Positions 26,583 to 35,752 of a stretch of 64,000 bases of DNA are shown here, piece by piece. The position numbers were made by a program, and so were the translations under genes. Numbering within the stretch: position 1 is the stretch's first letter; every line of letters starts with the position of its first letter. The notes under the pieces were generated by a model. It was not told the origin of the DNA. It searched no databases and saw only the letters and a list, made by a program, of their open reading frames with translations. Location of the stretch: contig CASDXF010000013.1 in NCBI GenBank assembly GCA_949285075.1, positions 1 to 64,000 of the forward strand, read 5' to 3'. This DNA is from an uncultured Bacteroides sp. GTDB taxonomy: Bacteria; Bacteroidota; Bacteroidia; Bacteroidales; Bacteroidaceae.

Positions 26583-26871
26583 TCAATCCTCATCGAGTTT
26601 AAAACGGTCCATCAGCTCCGCCACGGAATAGACGGGCAGGGATGCCTTTCTCATCCGCAGGAACCTTCACTTCGCTATGTACGGAAAGCGTCCGCACGAA
26701 GGCTTGCGCCTCAGCGAGACTGACCGTCTTTTCTGGAGATGTCTCTTTCTCTTTCAACAATTCATCGAGGCGAGCCGCCAACAGTTGGCGTACTTCCCGC
26801 TTCTGCGGCTTTAACAACGTCCAGAAAGCGTCGGCCGTTTTCCTATCGTTCGCGCTTACCGTTATTGCCAT
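26583..26871 (-). pseudogene. Small unknown protein, frameshifted near its end
   Basis: Starts with ATG at 26871 (MAITVSANDRKTADAFW). As written the frame runs to VPADEKGIPARLFRGGADGPF and a stop at 26599. Removing one C from the plus-strand pair at 26645-26646 gives VPADEKASLPVYSVAELMDRFKLDED, ending at 26583 with 95 residues, a far more natural C-terminus. Soluble, charged, helical; family not recognised. May belong with the other small gene upstream. Confidence 0.6.
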
Positions 26872-27046
26872 GATTGTTCCTCCAGTTAGTAATATGCGCA
26901 AAAAAACAGAAATTTATTCTATCCCCGCAACAATAACCGTCAGAATTAACAGAATAGATAGCGATTGTTTGTTTATAAAGTTTCTTAGAAAATATCGTAA
27001 TGGATTCCCGTATCCAACAACAGCAACGACAGGACTGTATCATACA

Positions 27047-27250
27047 TTAACCCAAAATTTGTTTGAACAGGTCATCGGTACTCCTTGCCTTATGCACCTC
27101 TCCGCTCTCCGCCTCCTCGATAGCCTTGTCCAGCCCGGATTGCTTTGGAGTAGTCACTTCGACAATAGACACGCCATTCATCAGTTCGATTACCTTTATC
27201 AAACGTTTCATTATGGAGGTACTTTCGAATTGTAAAGTCAAACGTATCAT
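27047..27250 (-). CDS. Small unknown acidic protein
   Basis: 67 residues: a short beta-like start (MIRLTLQFESTSIMKRLIKVIELMNGV), then a helical charged half ending STDDLFKQILG. The size and layout resemble antitoxins of type II pairs, but there is no toxin next to it and I do not recognise the family. Between it and the frameshifted gene (26872-27046) I see nothing. Confidence 0.55.
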   Translation of the reverse strand: MIRLTLQFESTSIMKRLIKVIELMNGVSIVEVTTPKQSGLDKAIEEAESGEVHKARSTDDLFKQILG

Positions 27251-27319
27251 AGCTGCTGTTTTTTAACGGATACAAATACACACTCTTTTCCTCTCGCAAC
27301 AAAACGCAATCGCAAAAAA

Positions 27320-28435
27320 CTATTTGTTTGTTATCTCATTTATTACCCGTTCCACATCCTTCTCCGTCAACGCGTGGTGCATCGGAAGGCAAATCACACT
27401 ATCCGCCATTTTGTGCGCATTCGGAAGATTCTCCGGAGCGGCGCTCTCCAGTCCCCGGTACGTGCTGAACGTGCTGATCAGAGGATAGAAATAACGCCTT
27501 CCCAACACGTTGCGCTCCTTCATCTTGAAGTACAGCTCGTCACGGCTCATGCCGTACCGCTCAGCGTCCACGAAAATCGGGAAGTACGAGTAGTTGTGCC
27601 TTACGCCCGGCATATCGTCGAAGAACGTGATGCCGGGAACGTCACGCAACGCGGCGCGGTACTTCACCGCCACCTGATGCCGGGCTTCAATGGCCTTATC
27701 TACCTGCTTCAGATTCAGCAGTCCGTAAGCGGAACGCACCTCGTCCATCTTGCTGTTGATACCCGGGGCCACCACCTCCGTCTCGCCGGCGAAACCGAAG
27801 TTCTTCAGGTAGTCGATGCGCTTCTTCGTCTGCGCATCGTGCATCACCAATGCGCCGCCCTCCACCGTGTTGTACACCTTCGTGGCGTGGAAACTAAGCG
27901 TGGACATGTCGCCCGCCTTCAGAATGCTCTCGCCGTCCACCTCCACACCGAAGGCGTGGGCCGCGTCATAAATGACCTTAAGGCCGTACTTGTCAGCTAT
28001 CTCCTGAATGCGGGCCGTGTCGCACGGCTTGCCGTACACGTGCACCGGCATGATGGCGGTGGTTCTCGGAGTGATGGCCGCCTCTATCTTGTCCGGATCG
28101 ATGTTGCCCGTCGCCGGGTCAATGTCCACGAACACCGGCTTGATGCCGTTCCACCAGAGGGAATGCGTGGTCGCGACGAAGCTGTAAGGAGTAGTAATGA
28201 CCTCGCCCGTGATGCGCAACGCCTGCAAAGCGGTAATCAGCGGCAGCGTGCCGTTGGTGAACAGGCTGATGTAGGGCACCTTCAGGTACTCGCAGAGGGC
28301 CTTCTCCAACTCTTGGTGGTAATGGCCGTTGTTGGTAATCCACTTACGGTTCCAGATGTCTTTCAGCAGGACGTTAAGCTCGTCCAAGTCTGGCAATAAC
28401 GGCGACGTCACCGTTATCAGTTCGTTTGATTCCAT
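27320..28435 (-). CDS. DegT/DnrJ/EryC1/StrS sugar aminotransferase
   Basis: 371 residues. PLP fold type I with YDAAHAFGVE (Asp holding the pyridine nitrogen) and LSFHATKVYNTVEGGALV, with the Schiff-base lysine near 187. It converts a nucleotide keto sugar to an amino sugar for the capsule unit. The gene is GC-rich and codes in the same style as wzx upstream; the C-terminus resembles the remnant at 26.4 kb. Confidence 0.93.
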   Translation of the reverse strand: MESNELITVTSPLLPDLDELNVLLKDIWNRKWITNNGHYHQELEKALCEYLKVPYISLFTNGTLPLITALQALRITGEVITTPYSFVATTHSLWWNGIKPVFVDIDPATGNIDPDKIEAAITPRTTAIMPVHVYGKPCDTARIQEIADKYGLKVIYDAAHAFGVEVDGESILKAGDMSTLSFHATKVYNTVEGGALVMHDAQTKKRIDYLKNFGFAGETEVVAPGINSKMDEVRSAYGLLNLKQVDKAIEARHQVAVKYRAALRDVPGITFFDDMPGVRHNYSYFPIFVDAERYGMSRDELYFKMKERNVLGRRYFYPLISTFSTYRGLESAAPENLPNAHKMADSVICLPMHHALTEKDVERVINEITNK

Positions 28436-28463
28436 ACTCTATACTATATCTTTATATTTTACG

Positions 28464-29897
28464 CTATTTTCTACGAACGATCGAGAGTAGCTCGCCCAAT
28501 TCCGGGAAGCGGAACAAGTAAGACAGTGACAGGTAATAGATCGCGCCTATCGCGACACCGGCCACAAGCTGTAAAAGACTACCGGGGAAAAAGGATATGG
28601 AATAATACACCACCGCCCACATGGTCAACGACAGCGATAGCGTGGGAAACAAGTCACGCATCTGACGCAAAAAACCCACCTGAATCAGTTTCCCTGTATA
28701 TCTGGTATTGATTACCAATGCTATCAACGAGGTAAATATCTGCCCCACACACATGGCCGTCAATCCCATCGGAATAGTGACGCAAAGAATCACTACGGCA
28801 ATCACCTTCTTGATTATTTCCAGTTTCAAGAAAAGGTCGGAGCGCCCCTTCACTTGCAGCAGATTCAGGTTGATGGCGTGAATAGGATACCACATCATGG
28901 CGAAACAAAGTATCTGGAGAAGCGTGGCAGCAAATAGCCACTGTTCCTTCAGAAGCAACAGGATAAAGGGCTGCGCCACGGCCGACAAGCCCGTCAGCAA
29001 CGGGAATATCAGAAAGGCTGACACCCGCAGGAAACGGCGGTAGATGGAGGCCAGACGCTCGTCGTCGTCCTGTATCTGGCAAAGCACCGGATAGGTCACC
29101 CGCTGCATGATGCCCGTCAGGTTGGACGAGGGAAACTCCGCGAACTGGTGGGCGCGGGTGTAATGACCCAGCGCCGACGAGGTAAACACCTTGCCTATGA
29201 CCAACAGGTACATGTTGCGGTAAACGGTATCGAGCAGTCCGGAAGCCATCAGCTTGGAACCGAAGCCGAACAGCTCGCGGAACGATGCCCACGAGTAGGT
29301 CAAGCGGGGTCTCCAACGGGCGAAAATCCACAGCAGCAAGGTACACAGGCCGAGGTTGACCAACTGTTGGGCGGCGATGGACCAATAGCCGAAGCCGCCA
29401 TACGCCATGCCGATGCCCACAACCCCGGAGGTTACCGCGGCCGTAAGGCTGGCTTTGGCCTGTGTCTTGAAATCGATATTGACCGTCAGCAGCGCGCGCT
29501 GCACCACAGCGAAGGAATTGAACACCACGCTCAGGCAGACCACGCGCATCAGCCCGGTCAGCTCCGGACTCTCATAGAAACGGGCCACCCACGGAGCGAT
29601 CAGGTAAAATATCCCGTAAAGCAGCAGGCCGACGGCGACATTGAAATAGAACACGGTGGAGTTGTCCGTCTCCGTACGTTCCCGCTTGCGAATCAACGCC
29701 TGCGAGAAGCCGCTGTCCACCAGCGACTGCGCCACGGCGATGAAAATGGCGAGCATACCGACGAGACCGTAGTCCTTCGGGGTCAGCAGGCGGGCCATCA
29801 CCACCATCACCACGAACTGTACGCCCTGAACGGAGAAGCGTTCCACGCTGCTCCATACCACGCCTTTGACCGCCTTATGTCTTAATGAATCGGACAT
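28464..29897 (-). CDS. wzx: Capsule unit flippase (Wzx, MOP family)
   Basis: 477 residues from the ATG at 29897 (MSDSLRHKAVKGVVWSSVERFS). About 12-14 membrane segments, with the polysaccharide biosynthesis (PST/MOP) N-terminal signature and the RARxLTPKDYGLVGM type of motif as ARLLTPKDYGLVGML. It moves the lipid-linked repeat unit across the inner membrane. It follows the initiating transferase by 34 bases. Confidence 0.93.
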   Translation of the reverse strand: MSDSLRHKAVKGVVWSSVERFSVQGVQFVVMVVMARLLTPKDYGLVGMLAIFIAVAQSLVDSGFSQALIRKRERTETDNSTVFYFNVAVGLLLYGIFYLIAPWVARFYESPELTGLMRVVCLSVVFNSFAVVQRALLTVNIDFKTQAKASLTAAVTSGVVGIGMAYGGFGYWSIAAQQLVNLGLCTLLLWIFARWRPRLTYSWASFRELFGFGSKLMASGLLDTVYRNMYLLVIGKVFTSSALGHYTRAHQFAEFPSSNLTGIMQRVTYPVLCQIQDDDERLASIYRRFLRVSAFLIFPLLTGLSAVAQPFILLLLKEQWLFAATLLQILCFAMMWYPIHAINLNLLQVKGRSDLFLKLEIIKKVIAVVILCVTIPMGLTAMCVGQIFTSLIALVINTRYTGKLIQVGFLRQMRDLFPTLSLSLTMWAVVYYSISFFPGSLLQLVAGVAIGAIYYLSLSYLFRFPELGELLSIVRRK

Positions 29898-29931
29898 GAA
29901 TAAAAATACTACAGAAACAGAACGCAATGCC

Positions 29932-31035
29932 TCACGCCAATTGCTTTCGCTTGTCCCTCACCTTGTCCCACCATACGTTCAGGAGAGTCCACACCAAGAT
30001 GTCCCCAATCAGCATCGCCGTATTGTCCACGTAAGACATCAGCAGGATGTTGGCCGCGCTGAACAGGCAGGCGATAAGCAGAATCGTTATCATCGCACGG
30101 CGGGGAGTGAACCCCATGTCCAGAAACTTGTGGTGGATGTGGTTGCGGTCGGGCTCGAAAGGGCTGCGACCGCTACGCAAGCGGACGAGAACCACACGGA
30201 TAACGTCGAACGCCGGGACGATGAGCGTGCTGAAAGCAATGACGAAAGCGCCATTCGTGAAGGGAGTGACGGCGGGATTGTTCTGGCTATACTTGATGGC
30301 CAGAAAGCTCAGTATATAGCCAAGCGTCAGGCTACCCGTGTCACCCATGAAAATCTTGCGGGCACGCTCGGCGCTCCCGAACACGTTATAGTAGAAAAAG
30401 GGTATAAGTACACCTATCATACTGAACGCCAACGTAGAGTAAAGCCATAGGTCCTTCTCCGCGAACAACGCTCCGAACACCAGAAGGGAGACGCTGCTCA
30501 GCCCGGAAGCGAGGCCGTCGATACCGTCAATCAGGTTGATGGCGTTCGTGATAAAAACCACGGTCAGCACCGTGAAGGGCATCCCTATCCAAGCCGGAAG
30601 GGAGTGAATCCCGAACAACCCATAAAGGTCGTTTATCCATAGTCCGCACAGCGGAAACAGGCAGGCGCAAAGAATCTGAACGGCGAACTTCTGACGGTAG
30701 GGAACGCCCACCAAGTCATCGGCGATGCCCGTCAGGTAGAGAAGCGTAACGCCGCAGACGAGGAAAAGGAACTCCGGTATGACGTATGCGCCCTGAAGAG
30801 AGGATACCCCGAAACCGCTCAGCGTACGCAACGCCATGACCGCGGAACACGAGAGGAGCACCGTAGGAAAGAAGGACACTCCCCCGAGGCGGGGAATGGC
30901 CCGCTTGTGAACCTTGCGGGCGTCAGGCATGTCGAATAGCTTCTTGCGCAACGAAATCAGCAAAATGCGCGGGATGATGAGCCGGGCCACCACTATGGAG
31001 ATGGCGAAGGCCAACGCGATAAACAGATAATTCAT
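29932..31035 (-). CDS. Undecaprenyl-phosphate GlcNAc-1-phosphate transferase-like (WecA/TagO)
   Basis: 367 residues with about 10-11 membrane segments. Family motifs: VHKRAIPRLGGVSFF, FITNAINLIDGIDGLASGL (Asp pair), KIFMGDTGSLTLGY, and RNHIHHKFLDMGF with the HIHH motif. It starts the capsule unit by moving a sugar-1-phosphate to undecaprenyl phosphate. Position just after upxZ is usual in Bacteroides capsule loci. Confidence 0.93.
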   Translation of the reverse strand: MNYLFIALAFAISIVVARLIIPRILLISLRKKLFDMPDARKVHKRAIPRLGGVSFFPTVLLSCSAVMALRTLSGFGVSSLQGAYVIPEFLFLVCGVTLLYLTGIADDLVGVPYRQKFAVQILCACLFPLCGLWINDLYGLFGIHSLPAWIGMPFTVLTVVFITNAINLIDGIDGLASGLSSVSLLVFGALFAEKDLWLYSTLAFSMIGVLIPFFYYNVFGSAERARKIFMGDTGSLTLGYILSFLAIKYSQNNPAVTPFTNGAFVIAFSTLIVPAFDVIRVVLVRLRSGRSPFEPDRNHIHHKFLDMGFTPRRAMITILLIACLFSAANILLMSYVDNTAMLIGDILVWTLLNVWWDKVRDKRKQLA

Positions 31036-31070
31036 CTCTTATATGATTTTAGGTTTGAACGATACGGAAA

Positions 31071-31427
31071 TCACGAAAAAGAGGAACACGCCTCCAGCAG
31101 ACGCTCGCGCAACGGAGAGGGAGAGAGAGAATCGAGCATTCGTCGAGAACGGGAGAGTACACTCAGTCGCTTGCGGTCGTCCTCCGGGTTGGCGTACATG
31201 CAGACACCGTACCCCGCAAGAAGGGCCAAACAGCGAGAAGCTTCCTCTTCGGGCGTACCGCCGCGCAAGGGATAAAGCTCGTCGATTAAACGATGAATAT
31301 CACGCTGAAGCGAGGACACCTCGTCAGCGTAAAGCGTGCCGCCCGAAAGGACATCGCGAAGCAGTCTGTCGGCCAACAGGCGCAGACGCTTAGCCCTTTC
31401 CTGCATGGTTATATTCCCCTTTTCCAT
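31071..31427 (-). CDS. upxZ: UpxZ family inhibitor of UpxY antitermination
   Basis: 118 residues, helical, no membrane segment. Sequence features such as LADRLLRDVLSGGTLYADEVSSLQRDI and DELYPLRGGTPEEEASRCLALL fit the UpxZ family found right after upxY in Bacteroides capsule operons. In B. fragilis such proteins block the UpxY proteins of other loci, so that one capsule dominates. The start could also be the internal Met at position 8. Confidence 0.88.
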   Translation of the reverse strand: MEKGNITMQERAKRLRLLADRLLRDVLSGGTLYADEVSSLQRDIHRLIDELYPLRGGTPEEEASRCLALLAGYGVCMYANPEDDRKRLSVLSRSRRMLDSLSPSPLRERLLEACSSFS

Positions 31428-31453
31428 ACCCTATTTTTTCTATAAAAATCGGC

Positions 31454-32041
31454 TCAACCCGCCGTACTTCCATCGCCTATAGGTTCAACATAGCCTATCG
31501 GCATATCGACGCAAGCGCATCCCAAGACGTTTAACCGCACGGCTATCTTGCTCCGTCCGTCAAGCGTCACAAGTTCCCCGACGAGTCCGGCAAGGGGGCC
31601 TTTTATGACCCGCACAAGCTCTCCTCTAGCTAAAGGAGAGCTATTCATGCTTACCGTCTCCTCCGAATAGTCGAGCATAAACCGGAAACGGTCCATCTGA
31701 TCGTCCGGTATAACAGTCGGAGCACTTTCACCGCGAAGTACCATGTAGCGGCTTACCGTAGAAAGAGTCAGTACCAGAGAACGCTCACGAGGAGTGGCAT
31801 GCACGAATACCATCATCGGAATCAGCACGGCGTCAACGAGTTTGCGACGATCGCTCCAACAGTGATATTCACGTTGGACAGGCACAAAACTCTCTATGCC
31901 CATCTTGCATAGACGCTCAGAAACTTTCTTCTCGTGATGCATGCGAACCATCGCAACGTACCAACGCCTCGGGTGCGCTACGCCTTCCCCTGTCACAGAA
32001 GACGGCAGGGAAGGACAACAATGACTCTCTAATGAAATCAT
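31454..32041 (-). CDS. upxY: UpxY family NusG-like antiterminator
   Basis: 195 residues. NusG N-terminal domain from RRWYVAMVRMHHEKKVSERL, with GIESFVPVQREYHCWSDRRKLV, and a C-terminal KOW-like segment SPLARGELVRVIKGPLAGLVGEL. In Bacteroides, UpxY proteins bind the polymerase on their own operon and prevent early stop in the 5' part. First gene of the capsule operon, starting 20 bases from the left inverted repeat of the promoter switch. Confidence 0.93.
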   Translation of the reverse strand: MISLESHCCPSLPSSVTGEGVAHPRRWYVAMVRMHHEKKVSERLCKMGIESFVPVQREYHCWSDRRKLVDAVLIPMMVFVHATPRERSLVLTLSTVSRYMVLRGESAPTVIPDDQMDRFRFMLDYSEETVSMNSSPLARGELVRVIKGPLAGLVGELVTLDGRSKIAVRLNVLGCACVDMPIGYVEPIGDGSTAG

Positions 32042-32060
32042 ACTTTTTTACCCCATATAG

Positions 32061-32084
32061 TTCCGTTACTTTTTAGGTAACGGA
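32061..32084. repeat. Left inverted repeat of the invertible promoter (IRL)
   Basis: 24 bases beginning TTCCGTTAC and ending GTAACGGA; perfect reverse complement of 32281-32304. Each repeat is itself a near palindrome (TTCCGTTAC / GTAACGGAA around a T-rich centre). Confidence 0.93.
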
Positions 32085-32280
32085 ACAAAGATTGGGAGAA
32101 AGAAAGGGAAGAAAGGAGAGAAAAATGTTGACTTTCAGGGATAAAGAGATAAGGACGTGAAAAGGCATCAGAGTTCACGCCCCAGAGTCCCTACACCCGT
32201 AGAGGAGAAAAGGAAGGAAAAAAATAAGGATTTATTTGCCGGCTATATATTATTTTGTCTATATTCGCGCAAAATTATTC
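32085..32280. other. Invertible promoter segment of the capsule operon
   Basis: 196 bp between perfect 24-bp inverted repeats. It lies between a tyrosine recombinase gene and upxY, the place and size of the invertible capsule promoters known from B. fragilis and B. thetaiotaomicron. Inside, the only good promoter reads rightward, away from upxY. Inversion would put it right next to IRL and drive upxY with a leader of about 50 bases. The orientation given here is therefore OFF. Confidence 0.88.
32235..32267 (+). promoter_or_regulatory. Capsule promoter, facing away from upxY
   Basis: TTTG at 32235, 21 bases, TATATTCG at 32260. The last box differs from TAnnTTTG at one base, but the same TTCG ending is seen in front of marR (TAACTTCG) and of the ABC-F gene (TACCTTCG) in this window. 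The start of transcription would fall just before the right repeat. Confidence 0.65.
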
Positions 32281-32304
32281 TCCGTTACCTAAAAAGTAAC
32301 GGAA
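32281..32304. repeat. Right inverted repeat of the invertible promoter (IRR)
   Basis: 24 bases, perfect reverse complement of 32061-32084. It ends 43 bases before the 3' end of the recombinase gene. Confidence 0.93.
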
Positions 32305-32347
32305 TCAGATATACACTGATACACAACATATTATATCAAAGTCGATT

Positions 32348-33289
32348 CTATCCACGATAATTCATAACATAACGAATATTTGACAAATTTACCTGTCCGC
32401 GCTCCTCAACGCTAAAACTTCTCAAATAAATCTGAGTAGTCCGGAGAGACCTATGGCCGAGAGACTCGCTAATCATCTCCACGGGAACGCCACGACGCTT
32501 GGCCACCGTAGCCCACGAATGGCGCAGCGTATAAGAACTGACCGACACGCTCAGACCAAGAGAAGAGGCCAGAGACTTCAGTCCGCGGTTGAACGACCGA
32601 AGAGCGGACTGATACTCTTTATAGGAGGCCTCACATCCCCGGGCGTGACGTCCGCTAAGAATAGAAAGAAGATAGTCCGGCCGTCCCGGAAGGGGACGCC
32701 TAACGTTCAGCAGAGGCCCCATAACCGCGACAGCGGGAGGAGGGACCGCGACGCTGACAGCCGACAACGTCTTGACGCGGTGGTAACGGAGAATCCCACC
32801 ATTGAGGGAATTGCGCTCCAGATGCGCAAGGTCGACAAAAGGCATACCGCAAAGACTAAACAACAAAGAAGCCACGGACTGCACACGCCGAAGACGGGCG
32901 CTTCCCGGGTCTGAATAGAGCAAGCGATGAAGCTCGGAAAGGGGAATGGAACGTTTATGGCGAGTGTCTACACCCGTATAAACCCCGCGAAACAAGTGAG
33001 AAGAGGGACGGGCTAGGCCGGAAGCGACCCCCAAATTATAGACGCTACGGAGCATACGCATATAAGTGGACACCGTGTTGGGCTTAAGCCCAAGCCGCAG
33101 GAGATGGCGGGAATAACGGTCTAAAAAATCAGGGGTCACAAGGCGGAAGGGAAGGCGGCCGCCGCAAAAGAGCGAGAGGGAACGCAAAGCGCAACGATAG
33201 ACGTGAGCCGTAGAGTAGCGTCCGGAACGGCGAAGCCGAAGTACATGGAACTCGCCGAAGCGAATCAGGCAGGAAGAATCTTTCTTCAT
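32348..33289 (-). CDS. Tyrosine recombinase next to the capsule switch
   Basis: 313 residues: SAM-like N-terminal domain (about 20-100) and catalytic domain with TLRHSW (Arg256, His257), LGHRSLRTTQIYL with His279 and nucleophile Tyr288. The first catalytic arginine is doubtful: the matching segment is SLCGMPFVDLAHL, where Bacteroides relatives as I recall them have RG(M/I)PFVD, so Cys147 stands at that place. It most likely inverts the adjacent promoter. No clear promoter box is seen upstream, only dispersed repeats. Confidence 0.9.
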   Translation of the reverse strand: MKKDSSCLIRFGEFHVLRLRRSGRYSTAHVYRCALRSLSLFCGGRLPFRLVTPDFLDRYSRHLLRLGLKPNTVSTYMRMLRSVYNLGVASGLARPSSHLFRGVYTGVDTRHKRSIPLSELHRLLYSDPGSARLRRVQSVASLLFSLCGMPFVDLAHLERNSLNGGILRYHRVKTLSAVSVAVPPPAVAVMGPLLNVRRPLPGRPDYLLSILSGRHARGCEASYKEYQSALRSFNRGLKSLASSLGLSVSVSSYTLRHSWATVAKRRGVPVEMISESLGHRSLRTTQIYLRSFSVEERGQVNLSNIRYVMNYRG

Positions 33290-33320
33290 CTTTTTCTGTT
33301 TTTTAGAGGTGATACAATAA

Positions 33321-33546
33321 GAGCCTGCCGTTTAAACTTTGCGTTTAAGTGACTTGACCCGACTCTAAGAGCCTGTTTATATTTTGCGTTTAAGTGATTT
33401 TGTCAGGTTTCTTTTGAGTCCCTTTCCGGTCTCTTTTTCCGATTTCGCTCGTCAGATAGCCCGCTATCCTCCTTGCGGAATCGAAAAGACATCCTCGAAA
33501 AGGACGCTCAAAATAAACCCGAGCAAAATGTAAACAGACTCTAAGG
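33321..33546 (+). repeat. Dispersed repeats, families 2 (two copies) and 1
   Basis: GAGCCTGCCG...GCGTTTAAGTGA at 33321 and GAGCCTGTTT...GCGTTTAAGTGA...CTTTTGAG at 33369-33418 (family 2), then GCGGAATCGAAAAGACAT...CTCAAAATAAACCCGAGC up to about 33546 (family 1). No gene is supported between the recombinase and the DUF3078 gene. Confidence 0.7.
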
Positions 33547-33610
33547 GGACGAAGAAACGACTTTTTTGCCGGAAGAGGGAAAACCGGAAGGGGAAATGAG
33601 CCTATTTCAA

Positions 33611-35044
33611 CTACCAAGCGTAGTTAATGCCAAAACTCAGCAATTCCTTAAACTGAAAATAGCTCATGTCGTCCGCGGGCTTGACCGTATCGTCGAAACG
33701 GACATGAATAAACAGTTGGGTAGAAAGATAGCGATTCAACTTAAAATTGAATGTATTTTCCCACTCCACGCGAGTCCATTCATAATTGGTCAGATAATCA
33801 ATGCGGGACTCAAAGGTTATGGCGGAAATGATAGTCCAATTAAATGTCGGCTTTATCTGGGAACCGAAAGCGTTTTTCGAGTATTTGCCCGACTCCAGAC
33901 CAAAGGATGTCTCGTCTACATCGGAATGGCCGACATAGCGCAAGCTATAAGTCAAGGGAGCTATGAAAACGGAAAGATTGAATTTCGACTTATTCAACTT
34001 ATAGTCCATACCGACACTGACCGCCAAGTCAGCCGGTGACATAAAAGCGGACACGAGCCTCTCTTCATTGGCCTTATAGCCGTGGCAAAGTTGTGTCTTG
34101 AACTCGGAAGAAATCGTATAATACCAATTCTTAAAGGCCCTCAGTCCTAACTTATTATAAATCCGGAGTTGGTCTGTCGTGATAAGATACTTGTGAAACT
34201 TGTCAGAAGGCGTGGAGGTGATGCCCCACTTGAGCTCAAGCTGATTCTCGAAAAGCACCTTTTGATTGTCGTTATAATTGGCGTTCAGCTTCAAAGTAGC
34301 CAATCCGGAAAAGTTGCTTTCTCCACCTTTCGACCAGTTATCCGATATATGGTTCTGACTCATTTGCAAGGAACCGTTTCCCGTAGTAATCCACCAATTC
34401 GGTTTCCTGTACTTAATCTTGGCCTCGCCTACGTTCTGGTTCATCTCTTCCGCCTCAAACAGATGAACCACTTTGGCTTTGGGAGACATCTGAGGTACCA
34501 CATCGTGACGAATCGAAGTTCGACTTCTTATCTGGTCTTCCGTGGTCACCACTAACTCCGGACAATGCAGATACGCGTCCATTAAGGCTTCGTCTACCAA
34601 AGCCGCACCGCGTTCGCCTCTCGTAAAGGGAGAGCGGTCATAGGACAGAAGATTCATTCCAAAGGCGGGCACTGTGTCTAGCGAAGCGGGTTTCCATTCC
34701 AACTTAGAATAATGCTCAATGGGAGAATAATAATAAGTCAAGGGAACAAACAGGCGAAAATAATCGGCGTTAACGGGAATATATCTGGGAGGCGTATCCG
34801 GGTCATTCAAGTAATCCAACTGACTAATATACTTGTTGTATAAAAAAGAAACGGTATCCAATCTGGGGGTCTCCCCAGACATATCCAAGCGCAACATCAG
34901 ATATTTCTGAAGTTCCGCCGAAAGCGTATCCACTTTAACGGATTTTGCCTTATCCGCTACCTTATGGCGCTTTTTCGTCTGAGCCAAGAGCGCGGGTGGA
35001 AGCATTAACGTCACAAGCGTTAACAGCAAAACTTTTCCCCTCAT
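33611..35044 (-). CDS. DUF3078 outer-membrane beta-barrel protein
   Basis: 477 residues. Signal peptide [22 protein letters not shown]. The C-terminal 270 residues have the DUF3078 pattern ([30 protein letters not shown]) and alternating strands that end in an aromatic residue (GINYAW), as in Bacteroidota outer-membrane barrels. Function unknown. A TAGATTTG box precedes it. Confidence 0.87.
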   Translation of the reverse strand: MRGKVLLLTLVTLMLPPALLAQTKKRHKVADKAKSVKVDTLSAELQKYLMLRLDMSGETPRLDTVSFLYNKYISQLDYLNDPDTPPRYIPVNADYFRLFVPLTYYYSPIEHYSKLEWKPASLDTVPAFGMNLLSYDRSPFTRGERGAALVDEALMDAYLHCPELVVTTEDQIRSRTSIRHDVVPQMSPKAKVVHLFEAEEMNQNVGEAKIKYRKPNWWITTGNGSLQMSQNHISDNWSKGGESNFSGLATLKLNANYNDNQKVLFENQLELKWGITSTPSDKFHKYLITTDQLRIYNKLGLRAFKNWYYTISSEFKTQLCHGYKANEERLVSAFMSPADLAVSVGMDYKLNKSKFNLSVFIAPLTYSLRYVGHSDVDETSFGLESGKYSKNAFGSQIKPTFNWTIISAITFESRIDYLTNYEWTRVEWENTFNFKLNRYLSTQLFIHVRFDDTVKPADDMSYFQFKELLSFGINYAW

Positions 35045-35069
35045 AGCAACGTTTATTTTTGTTCGTCTG

Positions 35070-35077
35070 CAAATCTA
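35070..35077 (-). promoter_or_regulatory. Candidate -7 element of the DUF3078 gene
   Basis: Minus strand TAGATTTG, exact match to TAnnTTTG, 26 bases before the ATG. No convincing -33 box. Confidence 0.5.
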
Positions 35078-35120
35078 CATTTTTTCTAAGAAAAATCATA
35101 GGATTATCATGATTAAGTAA

Positions 35121-35171
35121 GAGCCTGTCGTACATTTTGCGTTTAAGTGATTTGGTCAGGCCTCTTTTGAG
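35121..35171 (+). repeat. Dispersed repeat family 2 copy
   Basis: GAGCCTGTCGTACATTTTGC followed by GTTTAAGTGATTTGGTCAGG and CTCTTTTGAG, nearly the same as 33369-33418. At 35227, 35248 and 35270 TGTAC(A/T) motifs follow at 21-22 bp spacing, a weak relative of the TGTACA arrays. Confidence 0.7.
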
Positions 35172-35483
35172 GCAACGACAATCCGCCGGAAAGCGACTAT
35201 CCCTTGAGGGCTACACGGCAAACGTTGTACAAGAAACGTTTGATTGATGTACTTCTGCCTGATGATTGATGTACTCGTTATTGATGATTGATGTTTAATG
35301 ATTAACGCATAAGCGAAGAGGAGGGAAACGACCGGAGAGCCTCCCCCGAAGGAACCTCTAAAATAATGTTAAATAGAGGCTCTAATCGAGGTTTGAGGAT
35401 AATCGCATTAATGGTACACGTGCGCATGCGCATTATATCCTAATATATAGATAGAGGAAAGAAAAATAGGATTTGAGGCGCAG

Positions 35484-35549
35484 GGCTGTTTCTCGTGAGC
35501 CGCTGCCCTGTTTCTCACGAGCCGCCGCCCTATTTCTCGCGAGAAACGG
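35484..35549 (+). repeat. 22-bp tandem array (TCGCGA type), three units
   Basis: Units at 35484, 35506 and 35528, each of the form CCCTGTTTCTCxCGAGCCGC. They lie in the 800-bp gap before pyrG, which otherwise has only the family 2 copy and the pyrG promoter. Confidence 0.8.
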
Positions 35550-35752
35550 CCCTGCGCCTCAAACCGCCCCGGGAACGCCCTATTAACGGCCTTCCGCAAG
35601 GCGAAGATTTCACGGCGGGAAGGAGCGCTCAAATATCGTGATACGCGCCGGACAAGGAGCATGAGTCTTGCAATAACTAAGTCACAAGAACAAAGGAATT
35701 CCTTAAAAAAGAAAAATTTAAAAGCCCTCCGTCAAATGAAAAAAGGAAAGGC

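Noticed and set aside
27090-27302. Second small open frame on the minus strand near 27.2 kb
   Set aside because: It overlaps the 67-residue gene in another frame and has a Gly/Arg-rich end without sense; the other frame has the more protein-like sequence.
32270-32277. Leftward TAATTTTG inside the invertible segment as an ON promoter
   Set aside because: The -7 box is good, but the place 19-21 bases upstream falls in the right repeat and has no TTTG. It was judged weaker than the rightward pair, though it is the main reason for caution about the OFF call.
35408-35662. An 84-codon open frame before pyrG on the minus strand
   Set aside because: It is made of the 22-bp array and flanks; no homologous frame at the other copies.
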